NCBI GenBank assembly: GCA_019421345.1 | Contig: JAHZFL010000024.1 | Location: forward strand, 1 to 26,279 | Length of the DNA: 26,279 nt | Source: Roseburia sp. | Lineage (GTDB): Bacteria > Bacillota > Clostridia > Lachnospirales > Lachnospiraceae | Reading direction: 5' to 3' | In this document: positions 7,501-13,842 of the stretch, piece by piece | How the letters are laid out: each line of letters starts with the position of its first letter | Position numbering within the stretch: the first letter of the stretch is position 1 | The notes under the pieces: model-generated | Told to the model about the DNA's origin: nothing | The model's input: the letters and a program-made list of their open reading frames with translations, nothing else | The model's database searches: none | Position numbers and translations under genes: made by a program

Positions 7501-9043
7501 TCTTGGCATTTTTCATGCCCTCAAGGACTTCTCTGCCGTATTCGCGCGGCACTTCCACAAACGTGTACTTGTCGTACATATCAATCGCCCCGACAAGCTT
7601 GCCCGGCATACCGGACTCTCCTGCGACCGCACCTAAAATGTCTCCCGGCTTTATGCGGTCGCGCTTTCCGATATTGATAAAGAGACGAACCATTCCTTCC
7701 TCCGCTCCTGTATTGTCAAAGTCGAAGTCATCATCCTTCTCAAGCTTTACCTGCCCCAATGCCTGCTTTAAGAACGCTGCGGCAATATCCATTGCCGTAT
7801 AATCCGACACGTTGACCTGCTGCTCGATCATGTCGATCATATCCTTTAAATTTTCCTCGTCGATAATACGTCCGATTTCATCAAGTACCTTCTCTGCTTT
7901 AATCTGTGCCACATCATCTGTAGACGGAATCGGCATCGCCATTATCTTCGTCTTACAATAGCGCATGATGTCCTTAAGCTTATAGACCTCCTTGCCCTTG
8001 ACAAAGGTAAATGCGCGCCCGGTCCGTCCCGCACGTCCGGTTCGCCCGATTCTGTGCACATAATACTCGTCATCCTGCGGTATGTCATAATTAAAAACTG
8101 CTTCCACATCATCCACATCAATGCCGCGTGCCGCCACATCCGTCGCGATCAAGATCTCTGTCTTTCCGTTTCGGAAGCCTTTCATCACGCGGTCGCGCTG
8201 CGTCTGCTTCATATCTCCATGAAGCCCCTCCGCAAAATATCCGCGTCCCTTTAGCTCCTCGGTCAGTTCATCTACCATCCGCTTCGTATTGCAGAATACA
8301 AGCGAAAGCTTTGGATTGTAATAATCAAGCAGACGCGCAAGCACCTCCGTCTTGTCGTTGCGCTTTACATCATAATAATACTGCTCAATGCTCGGCACAG
8401 TCAGCTCTTTTTTTACTACCTTGATATTCACTGCATTATGCTGATACTTCTTTGTAATCTCAAGAATGGGTCTTGGCATCGTCGCGGAAAAAAGTATGGT
8501 CTGTCTTCCCTCGGACGGAATATACTCAAGGATCGTCTCAATATCATCACGGAATCCCATATTTAACATCTCATCCGCTTCATCCAGCACGATCGTATTC
8601 ACAGCCTCACAGCGTATCGTCTTTCTGCGCAGATGATCCATGACGCGCCCCGGCGTACCGATGATAATCTGCGCGCCGCCCTTTAGCGCCTTGATCTGGC
8701 GCGTGATCTCCTGTCCTCCATAGACCGGAAGGATTTTGACACCATGCATATATTTTGCAAGCTTACGAACTTCATCCGCCACCTGGATTGCAAGCTCTCT
8801 TGTCGGAGATAAAATAATAACCTGCGTCTTGCGGCTGTTTGGGTCTACCTTATGAAGCACCGGAATGCCAAACGATGCCGTCTTTCCTGTTCCTGTCTGT
8901 GCCTGTCCGATCACATCGACGCCGGACATGACAACCGGAATCGCCTGACTTTGGATCGGCGTTGCCTCCTCAAATCCCATTTCCGCAATCGCCCTAAGCA
9001 CCTGCGGATATAAATCTAATTCATCAAATCTTACTGTCTCCAT
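7457..9043 (-). CDS. DEAD-box ATP-dependent RNA helicase (CsdA/CshA/DbpA-like)
   Basis: 528 residues with a complete motif set: Q motif (GFEEATPIQSQAIP), I AQTGTGKT, Ia PTRELAIQ, Ib TPGRVMDHL, II VLDEADEML, III SAT, IV LVFCNT, V ATDVAARGIDV and VI HRIGRTGRAGRTG. The C-terminal ~75 residues (VRLFINIGKRDRIKPGDILG... to the end) match the DbpA/CsdA RNA-binding domain type. Such helicases remodel RNA in ribosome assembly, mRNA decay and cold adaptation. The ATG at 9043 follows AGAAAGGA; a longer GTG-started reading up to 9097 would run through the leader hairpin and is unlikely. Its 3' end overlaps the MATE gene. Transcription starts about 113 nt upstream, leaving a long structured leader. Confidence 0.93.
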   Translation of the reverse strand: METVRFDELDLYPQVLRAIAEMGFEEATPIQSQAIPVVMSGVDVIGQAQTGTGKTASFGIPVLHKVDPNSRKTQVIILSPTRELAIQVADEVRKLAKYMHGVKILPVYGGQEITRQIKALKGGAQIIIGTPGRVMDHLRRKTIRCEAVNTIVLDEADEMLNMGFRDDIETILEYIPSEGRQTILFSATMPRPILEITKKYQHNAVNIKVVKKELTVPSIEQYYYDVKRNDKTEVLARLLDYYNPKLSLVFCNTKRMVDELTEELKGRGYFAEGLHGDMKQTQRDRVMKGFRNGKTEILIATDVAARGIDVDDVEAVFNYDIPQDDEYYVHRIGRTGRAGRTGRAFTFVKGKEVYKLKDIMRYCKTKIMAMPIPSTDDVAQIKAEKVLDEIGRIIDEENLKDMIDMIEQQVNVSDYTAMDIAAAFLKQALGQVKLEKDDDFDFDNTGAEEGMVRLFINIGKRDRIKPGDILGAVAGESGMPGKLVGAIDMYDKYTFVEVPREYGREVLEGMKNAKIKGRSVNMEPANQK

Positions 9044-9068
9044 TCTGTTTCCTTTCTCATTCTTACCG

Positions 9069-9093
9069 AAAAAAGGGAGCGCCCTGCGCCCCC
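9069..9093 (-). terminator. Terminator-like hairpin in the helicase leader (candidate attenuator)
   Basis: On the minus strand GGGGGCGC (9093-9086) pairs with GCGCTCCC (9082-9075), 8 bp with one G-U, loop AGG, followed by TTTTTT (9074-9069). This is a GC-rich rho-independent terminator lying between the helicase promoter and its start codon, 25 nt from the ATG. It should stop most transcripts unless an antiterminator forms, so it is probably regulatory. The trigger is unknown. Confidence 0.65.
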
Positions 9094-9162
9094 ACACTCT
9101 GTTTCTTATCGTTGCTGCGCTATGTCCTACGACCCGCTGTCACAGCACACGCAGTACGTTTC

Positions 9163-9191
9163 ACGATAACATGACTGCCGGAATTTGTCAA
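9163..9191 (-). promoter_or_regulatory. Promoter of the DEAD-box helicase
   Basis: On the minus strand a perfect TTGACA (9186-9191), 17 bp and TATCGT (9163-9168), with an extended-10 TG just upstream. The start is expected near 9156. In the gene-free stretch 9044-9423 I see only this promoter, the leader hairpin, and the inverted repeat at 9231-9252. Confidence 0.72.
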
Positions 9192-9230
9192 GAAATTTTG
9201 CCTTTCCACGCTCTCGTCTGCCTATGTAAC

Positions 9231-9252
9231 CCTAACCTGAAACAGGTTAAGG
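9231..9252. repeat. Inverted repeat upstream of the helicase promoter
   Basis: CCTAACCTG, AAA, CAGGTTAAGG: a 9 bp stem with one bulged base. It lies 40 bp upstream of the -35. There is no T-tract, so it is more likely an operator or processing signal than a terminator. Function unknown. Confidence 0.45.
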
Positions 9253-9423
9253 CATCATTCCTATAAAAAGCAATCGATAGAAAGGTATCTCACTCATATT
9301 GGCAAAACATTTTTAGCAATCCTTCGTTGAAATGTGAAAATTCGATTGCGGGTTTTCTTTTCTGCTAATATTCTATGCCCGCATATCAAAAAGTTTCCAA
9401 AAAGCCAGACGTTTCTTCTCCGG

Positions 9424-10236
9424 TTATTCAAAAAATTCCACCGGGTCTACCGGAGCACCGTCCTTACGCAGCGCAAAATAGAGATTGCTTCCCTCAACAG
9501 AGTAATACTTTGTCGGTTCTGCCACAAATCCAACGACATGACCTGCCTCCACATAATCGCCCTTTGCAAAATTCGGCTCCTTGAGCTGACCATAAACCGC
9601 CTCATAGCCGTCTCCCAGATCAACCGTCATCGTACATCCGGTCTCCTCACTGTTTGATATATCCGTAACCTTCCCTTTTGCCACGGCATATACCTTGTCA
9701 TTCACCTCACCCTCGATAATGACCGCCGGGTTATACTTATACTGCTGCAAGGTTGGGAAATAAATAGTTGAATCCATGCTGTAATTAAGAATGACATTGC
9801 CCTCCATCGGCCAGAGCAATCCATCCTCCGGCGCAAAATGCAGCGTATTTTTTTCTGCGGCTGTCTGCGTCGTTTCCGCAGGCTTTTGAGGCTCCGGCGT
9901 AGCTGCTGTTTGAGGCGCTTGTTCCACGCCCGCCTCTGCTCCGGCATCCGCCGTCTGCGGCACGTTTGCCTCCGGCGGCATCGTCTGTGTCTGCTCCTGT
10001 ACCGGAGGCTTCGGCGGAATCACCGTTGAAACAGACTGTGCATTTTCCGTCTCCTCCTCCGCTGCAAGCTGCTCCTCCTGTAACTCTGCCGCAAGCTCTG
10101 CCTCCATCTGCTCGCGCTCCTTTTCCTGCGCGTTACTATAGAGCATTGTGCTCCCTACTGCGGCAATCGCTACGATTGCTCCTGCGATCACATATTGCTT
10201 CCGCCTCAAAAATGCGGAGAATCCTTGTTTTTTCAT
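9424..10236 (-). CDS. spoIIQ: SpoIIQ-like sporulation protein (degenerate LytM/M23 domain)
   Basis: 270 residues: short cytoplasmic N-terminus, one membrane segment (about 15-33), a charged probable coil (36-65), a P/Q/T-rich linker (70-128) and a LytM-like domain (about 135-270). Identification as SpoIIQ rests on its position right after spoIID (as in Clostridioides difficile), its topology and the sigma-F promoter. Family knowledge: SpoIIQ sits in the forespore membrane and binds SpoIIIAH across the intermembrane space during engulfment. The zinc ligands appear absent: the HxxxD position reads N169-P-A-V-I173 and the HxH position reads N251-L-Y253, so endopeptidase activity is unlikely. ATG at 10236 has GGTGAG upstream; GTG at 10242 is the alternative. 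A weak terminator-like stem (CCGGA/TCTGG then CTTTTT) follows the stop. Confidence 0.78.
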   Translation of the reverse strand: MKKQGFSAFLRRKQYVIAGAIVAIAAVGSTMLYSNAQEKEREQMEAELAAELQEEQLAAEEETENAQSVSTVIPPKPPVQEQTQTMPPEANVPQTADAGAEAGVEQAPQTAATPEPQKPAETTQTAAEKNTLHFAPEDGLLWPMEGNVILNYSMDSTIYFPTLQQYKYNPAVIIEGEVNDKVYAVAKGKVTDISNSEETGCTMTVDLGDGYEAVYGQLKEPNFAKGDYVEAGHVVGFVAEPTKYYSVEGSNLYFALRKDGAPVDPVEFFE

Positions 10237-10269
10237 ATTCACTCACCATCCATCGTTTATTTTTAACAA

Positions 10270-10298
10270 TAGTGTTTCCTACTTTGGATGGTTTATGC
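10270..10298 (-). promoter_or_regulatory. Sigma-F-type promoter of spoIIQ
   Basis: On the minus strand GCATA (10294-10298) lies 14 bp upstream of GGAAACACTA (10270-10279). Both match the sigma-F/sigma-G consensus (GYATA and GGnnAnAMTR) with no mismatch. This gives forespore expression, as known for spoIIQ, and a leader of about 27 nt. Confidence 0.8.
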
Positions 10299-10305
10299 AA
10301 TTTTT

Positions 10306-11223
10306 TTATTTTTCCTCCGGCGCGACAGCAAGCTCTGCTCCCGGAAAAAAATAAGCAAGAATCTCCTCGTAGCTCTTACCCTCTTTTGCCATAAGCTCCG
10401 CCGTATTCTGACTGAGTCCAAAGCCATGCCCAAGCCCCTTTGTGACGATGCGTACCTTTCCATCGATCTCTGCCATCGCAAAGCATGAGGAGGGAAGTCC
10501 CATCGCCTCGCGAAATTTTTCCCCGTCACAAGAAACAGTTCCGATTTTCATTGCCGTCACATATCCGGCGGTATCCCTCCGCTCGATCACAACCTCGGCG
10601 GGAGCAGACACGGTACTTTCGGGAAAATTCTCCTTACACCTTTTTAAAAATTCCTCCGGCTCCCAATACAAAACGCTAAGATAGTTTTCTGCTACCGCGT
10701 CCTGCTCACAGCCCTTTGCCTGCAGATATGGCATAACTGCCTCGGGATAAAGCTCGCTCATCGCTCGGGTACTTCCCGCACTCACAGCATGATAAGCGGC
10801 ATAAATATATTCCCCCTCCCAAAGAAGCACCTGCCGTCCTGTAGATCGGACACACTCTGCCAGATACTCATAATTCTCTTTAAAATCATCTCCCCACAGC
10901 TCCTTCATTTCGTCCGTGCGCAGAGCCTTCGGCTCCTCGATTCCCCGCATTCTTGCATCATAAAGGTTTGTCCGCGCGATCACACACTGCGCAAGAATCG
11001 CTTCCCTGCTTGCCGAGGTGTTAATTTCCTTTGCCACAATGCCGATAATCTGCTCTGTCTCCTCATCCGATACTCCCTCCTCCGCCATAACCGACGCTGT
11101 CCCGTAAAGCAGCTCCTCAAGCTGTACGCGTCTGCTCACGATTAAAATAAAAAGCGGCACAAACAACACAATGATCAGCAATGACAATAGCTTATCTATC
11201 TTTCTTTGTATTTTTTCCCTCAT
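10306..11223 (-). CDS. spoIID: Stage II sporulation protein D (SpoIID/LytB domain)
   Basis: 305 residues. One N-terminal membrane anchor (about 12-30) is followed by an extracytoplasmic SpoIID/LytB domain: EETEQIIGIVAKEINTSASREAILAQCVIARTNL at the start, then YAAYHAVSAGSTRAMSE, and GLGHGFGLSQNTAELMAKEG near the C-terminus with the hallmark GHGxGxSQ. SpoIID is a lytic transglycosylase that acts with SpoIIP and SpoIIM to degrade septal peptidoglycan and drive engulfment. The start codon follows AGGGAG within the 3' arm of a hairpin. A sigma-E-type promoter overlaps that hairpin. spoIIQ follows 69 bp downstream with its own sigma-F promoter, so the two sides of the engulfment machine are encoded side by side but expressed in different cells. 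Confidence 0.92.
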   Translation of the reverse strand: MREKIQRKIDKLLSLLIIVLFVPLFILIVSRRVQLEELLYGTASVMAEEGVSDEETEQIIGIVAKEINTSASREAILAQCVIARTNLYDARMRGIEEPKALRTDEMKELWGDDFKENYEYLAECVRSTGRQVLLWEGEYIYAAYHAVSAGSTRAMSELYPEAVMPYLQAKGCEQDAVAENYLSVLYWEPEEFLKRCKENFPESTVSAPAEVVIERRDTAGYVTAMKIGTVSCDGEKFREAMGLPSSCFAMAEIDGKVRIVTKGLGHGFGLSQNTAELMAKEGKSYEEILAYFFPGAELAVAPEEK

Positions 11224-11264
11224 AAAAAAATCTCCCTGTCCATTTATTATATGAGACAGGGAGA
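11224..11264 (-). terminator. Terminator of the PYGQ-repeat gene, overlapping spoIID control signals
   Basis: A perfect 10 bp stem TCTCCCTGTC / GACAGGGAGA (11255-11264 and 11231-11240), 14-nt loop and TTTTTTT (11224-11230), ending at the spoIID ATG. It ends transcription arriving from upstream. Its loop holds the -10 of the spoIID promoter and its 3' arm holds the spoIID ribosome site. Confidence 0.85.
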
Positions 11265-11274
11265 CATAACATGC
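11246..11274 (-). promoter_or_regulatory. Sigma-E-type promoter of spoIID
   Basis: On the minus strand GCATGTT (11268-11274; consensus KMATATT, one mismatch), 14 bp, and CATATAAT (11246-11253; consensus CATACAHT, one mismatch). Mother-cell expression is the known pattern for spoIID. The start would fall near 11239, about 16 nt before the ATG. Confidence 0.68.
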
Positions 11275-11277
11275 TTT

Positions 11278-12144
11278 TTACATCATTGTATTCATCATCT
11301 GAAAGGCAGTTTCCATAACACTATAAGTAATGACCACCACCGATACGATATTTAGGCAAACGTAACATACCGTATAGATAATCGGTATTGTCTTTTTTCT
11401 GCCGAGTATATACGCTCTCCAAAGATAATAACCGAGGTTAAATAAAATTGCAAATAAAATTAATCCAGTGATTTTATATTTTGCCTTGTTGACCTCTATA
11501 ATATCCAAAATAACAAAAATGATGTATCCGATAAAAAGCAGATTGCTCAAAATTGCTAAGACCCCTACCGCGCCGTTTGCACTGAAATCCATCATCCCAT
11601 TATTGTCGATTCCCGAAAATGAAATTGTTGTATATACCATAGATAAAATTAGGCGCAGCGGAAGCAGTACCAATAGAATATTGCAAAAAATATCGCGTAC
11701 CTGCCCGTATTGCGGCTGACCATATGGCTGTTGCCCATACGGCTGGTCTGGCTGACCGTACGGCTGTTGCCCATACGGCTGGTTTGGCTGGCTGTACGGC
11801 TGATTCGGCTGACCGTACGGCTGTTGCCCATACGGCTGGTTTGACTGACCATATGGCTGTTGCCCATACGGCTGGTCTGGCTGACCGTACGGCTGTTGCC
11901 CATACGGCTGGTTTGGCTGGCTGTACGGTTGATTCGGCTGACCGTATGGCTGGTTTGGCTGACCATATGGCTGTTGTCTGTATGGCTGGTTTGGCTGGCT
12001 GTACGGTTGATTCGGCTGACCGTATGGCTGTTGCCCATACGGCTGGTTTGGCTGGCTCTGTTCCGCCTCACTCTGCGGTTGGTTCACCTGCCCCTCCGGC
12101 TGTCCAGACTGATTGCTATAATTTTCATCATGATTCGTATCCAT
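11278..12144 (-). CDS. Membrane protein with PYGQ-type low-complexity repeats
   Basis: 288 residues, family not recognised. Residues 1-30 are polar. Residues 31-148 are 19 near-identical units of two lengths, PNQPYGQ (11 copies with S, R, D variants) and QPYGQ (7 copies), ending PQYGQ. From 150 on there are four predicted membrane segments (about 152-176, 186-212, 224-246, 254-280) with NLGYYLWRAYILGRKK between the third and fourth. The Q/N/Y/G/P-rich head resembles prion-like or condensate-forming domains and is probably cytoplasmic. GGAGG precedes the ATG at 12144; the frame upstream to 12198 has no better start. It lies 62 nt after rsmA and probably shares its transcript. Function unknown. 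Confidence 0.75.
   Translation of the reverse strand: MDTNHDENYSNQSGQPEGQVNQPQSEAEQSQPNQPYGQQPYGQPNQPYSQPNQPYRQQPYGQPNQPYGQPNQPYSQPNQPYGQQPYGQPDQPYGQQPYGQSNQPYGQQPYGQPNQPYSQPNQPYGQQPYGQPDQPYGQQPYGQPQYGQVRDIFCNILLVLLPLRLILSMVYTTISFSGIDNNGMMDFSANGAVGVLAILSNLLFIGYIIFVILDIIEVNKAKYKITGLILFAILFNLGYYLWRAYILGRKKTIPIIYTVCYVCLNIVSVVVITYSVMETAFQMMNTMM
11701..12054 (-). repeat. In-frame 15/21 bp tandem repeat array
   Basis: About 354 bp of alternating 15 bp and 21 bp units encoding QPYGQ and PNQPYGQ. A longer block (PNQPYSQ-PNQPYGQ-QPYGQ-PDQPYGQ-QPYGQ) occurs twice, showing recent duplication. All length steps are multiples of three, so the frame is kept when units are gained or lost. Confidence 0.9.
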
Positions 12145-12206
12145 GGTTTCCTCCATTCCCAAGCGCAGCAGCATGATCTGCATCCTGCACGCTTCCACAC
12201 AAATTC

Positions 12207-13082
12207 TTATTTTTTCCTTCTCTTTCTTCCAATAATATTAGAAAATGCTGCAAACTGCTCAAGCGTCAAAGTCTCCCCACGCACAGTCAGCGGCATTCCA
12301 AGCTCCGTGATACTCTCCTGAATGACTTCCTTTGAAAGCTGAAGCTTGGGAAAATTATGAAGACCGTTTACCAACGTTTTTCTGCGCTGATTAAACGACG
12401 CCCGTATGAGCTGAAACATCAACTTCTCATCCTCCACAAATACCGGCGTCTTTTGATGCTTTGTCAACCGGATAACTGCACTTCCCACACTTGGGCGCGG
12501 CATAAAGCAGTTTGGCGGCACATGTGCGATGATCTCCGGCTTTGCATAATACTGCACCGCAAGCGAAAGCGCACCGTAGTCCTTTGTTCCCGGTCCAACC
12601 TGCATCCGCTCGGCAACCTCCTTCTGCACCATGATCGTAATGCTCTCGATCGGCACATGACTCTCGAAAAGTCCCATGATGATCGGTGTTGTAATATAAT
12701 AAGGAAGATTTGCGACGACCTTGATCGGTCTGCCGTTGTTTCTTTCATTTGCAAGCTGATTCATATCAAGCTTTAAAATATCTTCATGAATAACCGTCAC
12801 ATTATGATATGCACCAAGCGTGTCTGCAAGAATCGGAATAAGATTTCTGTCAATCTCCACCGCCACAACCTCTCTTGCATTTTCACAAAGGTACTGCGTC
12901 ATCGTCCCGATCCCCGGTCCTATTTCCAGCACAAAGTCGTCCTTTGTAATGCCCGAAGACTCGATAATCTTCTCAAGCACATGCGTATCGATCAAAAAAT
13001 TCTGTCCGAATTTCTTTTGAAAGTTAAAATTATATTTCTGTAACACCGCAATCGTATTCTGCGGTATGCCAAGTGTCGCCAT
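12207..13082 (-). CDS. rsmA: 16S rRNA dimethyladenosine transferase RsmA (KsgA)
   Basis: 291 residues, the full family length. The N-terminal KKFGQNFLIDTHVLEKI block binds the rRNA and cofactor edge. The SAM-binding site is EIGPGIGTMTQYL and the catalytic motif is NLPYYITTP. Later family blocks are VQKEVAERM, YGALSLAVQYYA and the C-terminal RASFNQRRKTLVNGL. The enzyme dimethylates two adjacent adenines in helix 45 of 16S rRNA late in small-subunit assembly; its loss gives kasugamycin resistance. ATG at 13082 follows GGAGA. It lies 24 nt after the small acidic protein gene and 62 nt before the PYGQ protein gene, so the three probably form one operon. The M5 nuclease and TatD genes often beside rsmA in Firmicutes are not adjacent here. 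Confidence 0.95.
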   Translation of the reverse strand: MATLGIPQNTIAVLQKYNFNFQKKFGQNFLIDTHVLEKIIESSGITKDDFVLEIGPGIGTMTQYLCENAREVVAVEIDRNLIPILADTLGAYHNVTVIHEDILKLDMNQLANERNNGRPIKVVANLPYYITTPIIMGLFESHVPIESITIMVQKEVAERMQVGPGTKDYGALSLAVQYYAKPEIIAHVPPNCFMPRPSVGSAVIRLTKHQKTPVFVEDEKLMFQLIRASFNQRRKTLVNGLHNFPKLQLSKEVIQESITELGMPLTVRGETLTLEQFAAFSNIIGRKRRKK

Positions 13083-13106
13083 TTTATTCTCCGTTCACAG
13101 GGTATC

Positions 13107-13511
13107 TTATTTCTCCAGCGCTTCCTCATACAATCTGTCTAAAAACTCCTCGTACAACGCGCGGAAGGTATCATGAAATATCCGGGCAATCGAGGCATCG
13201 CCCTCTCCGGTAAGCTGCTCCTCCTCATAAAGCGCAAACGCCGTCTCATACAACTGCGGATTTTTCTCATAAAACGCTTCTGTCAGACCGTCCTCAAACA
13301 TAAATCGTGCCTCCTGCGAAAGATTTGCCTTAAAATCCGCCTTAGAAACACAGCCGTTTTCCTCATAATCCGAGAGATAGATATGACCGCCCGCTGCGGT
13401 GACAAATTGCTTAAAGCTGCTGCTCACATCATCGTATGTAACCGGCACATAATGTTCTCTCCAGTAGCACTCAAAGGCTTCCCGATTAGGAAACTCCTCA
13501 AAAATACCCAT
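13107..13511 (-). CDS. Small acidic protein of unknown function
   Basis: 134 residues, soluble, strongly acidic, no signal peptide or membrane segment. Recognisable blocks are FPNREAFECYWREHYVPVTYDDV at the start, HIYLSDYEENGCVSKADFK in the middle, and a helical Glu-rich C-terminal half ending RLYEEALEK. I do not recognise the family. ATG at 13511 is chosen because GGAGG is placed 5 nt upstream; the ATG at 13523 would include the ribosome site in the coding region. It is the first gene of the probable operon with rsmA and the PYGQ protein. Confidence 0.75.
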   Translation of the reverse strand: MGIFEEFPNREAFECYWREHYVPVTYDDVSSSFKQFVTAAGGHIYLSDYEENGCVSKADFKANLSQEARFMFEDGLTEAFYEKNPQLYETAFALYEEEQLTGEGDASIARIFHDTFRALYEEFLDRLYEEALEK

Positions 13512-13694
13512 TGCTTCCTCCATATAAAAAGTTATCCTGCCACAAACCTGCCGTTTTACGTCGGCAGTGTAAATCTCTGAAATTTCTTATTGAACCACTC
13601 CTACCGCGCGGCAGAAGGATCGTCAGACAAATCAAGGTGTCAGTTATTTATGATTCGCTGTACCTGCACCACAAAGAAAAATCCTGTCAGCTTT

Positions 13695-13723
13695 ATTATA
13701 TACAAAAATAACAGACATGGCAA
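13695..13723 (-). promoter_or_regulatory. Promoter of the rsmA operon
   Basis: On the minus strand TTGCCA (13718-13723), 17 bp and TATAAT (13695-13700). The start near 13688 leaves a leader of about 177 nt before the ATG at 13511. Small stems at 13601-13614 and 13548-13567 lie in this leader. The stretch 13512-13842 holds this promoter, the divergent promoter of the radical SAM gene and two LexA-like boxes, and no gene. Confidence 0.65.
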
Positions 13724-13746
13724 AGATTTTTTATTTCCTGCAAACA

Positions 13747-13760
13747 CGAACAAATATTCG
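13747..13760. promoter_or_regulatory. LexA (SOS) box-like site 1
   Basis: CGAACAAATATTCG matches the Gram-positive LexA consensus CGAACRNRYGTTYG at 13 of 14 positions (one G to A change). It sits between the divergent promoters, 9 bp upstream of the radical SAM -35 and 23 bp from the -35 of the rsmA operon. Confidence 0.65.
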
Positions 13761-13769
13761 ATTTTTTAC

Positions 13770-13798
13770 TTGCCAAATGCAAACATATGTGCTATTAT
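13770..13798 (+). promoter_or_regulatory. Promoter of the radical SAM repair operon
   Basis: TTGCCA (13770-13775), 17 bp and TATTAT (13793-13798). An alternative -10, TATAAT at 13796-13801, has a 20 bp spacer and is less likely. The start near 13806 falls inside LexA-like site 2. Confidence 0.6.
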
Positions 13799-13804
13799 AA
13801 TTTC

Positions 13805-13818
13805 AGAACAAACGTTCT
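13805..13818. promoter_or_regulatory. LexA (SOS) box-like site 2
   Basis: AGAACAAACGTTCT is a perfect palindrome in its outer arms (AGAAC/GTTCT) and carries the full core GAAC-RNRY-GTTC of the Gram-positive LexA box; only the outermost bases differ. It overlaps the predicted transcription start, where LexA would block initiation. The centre is 58 bp from site 1. Confidence 0.7.
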
Positions 13819-13842
13819 TTTCAAAAGCGAGGAGGTGCACCG

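Noticed and set aside
9044..9097. Longer helicase starting at a GTG at 9097
   Set aside because: The extension runs through a terminator hairpin and T-run, and the ATG at 9043 has a well-placed AGAAAGGA.
9280..9347. 8-bp GCAATCGA/TCGATTGC pair followed by TTTTT after spoIIQ
   Set aside because: The loop is more than 40 nt and no other helix supports it. It is too weak to call a terminator or small RNA.
11701..12054. Regular repeats suggesting a CRISPR array
   Set aside because: Units are contiguous, coding and without unique spacers.
11649..12176. Long open frames on both strands across the PYGQ repeat region that read as Arg/Thr/Ser- or Leu/Val/Trp-rich proteins
   Set aside because: They are by-products of a repeat whose unit length is a multiple of three, which keeps all frames open. 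Only the PYGQ frame has a ribosome site and membrane segments.
13590..13615. T-box-like CTACCGCG sequence in the rsmA leader region
   Set aside because: It is on the strand opposite to the leader and lacks the TGGnACCGCG core and specifier loop.
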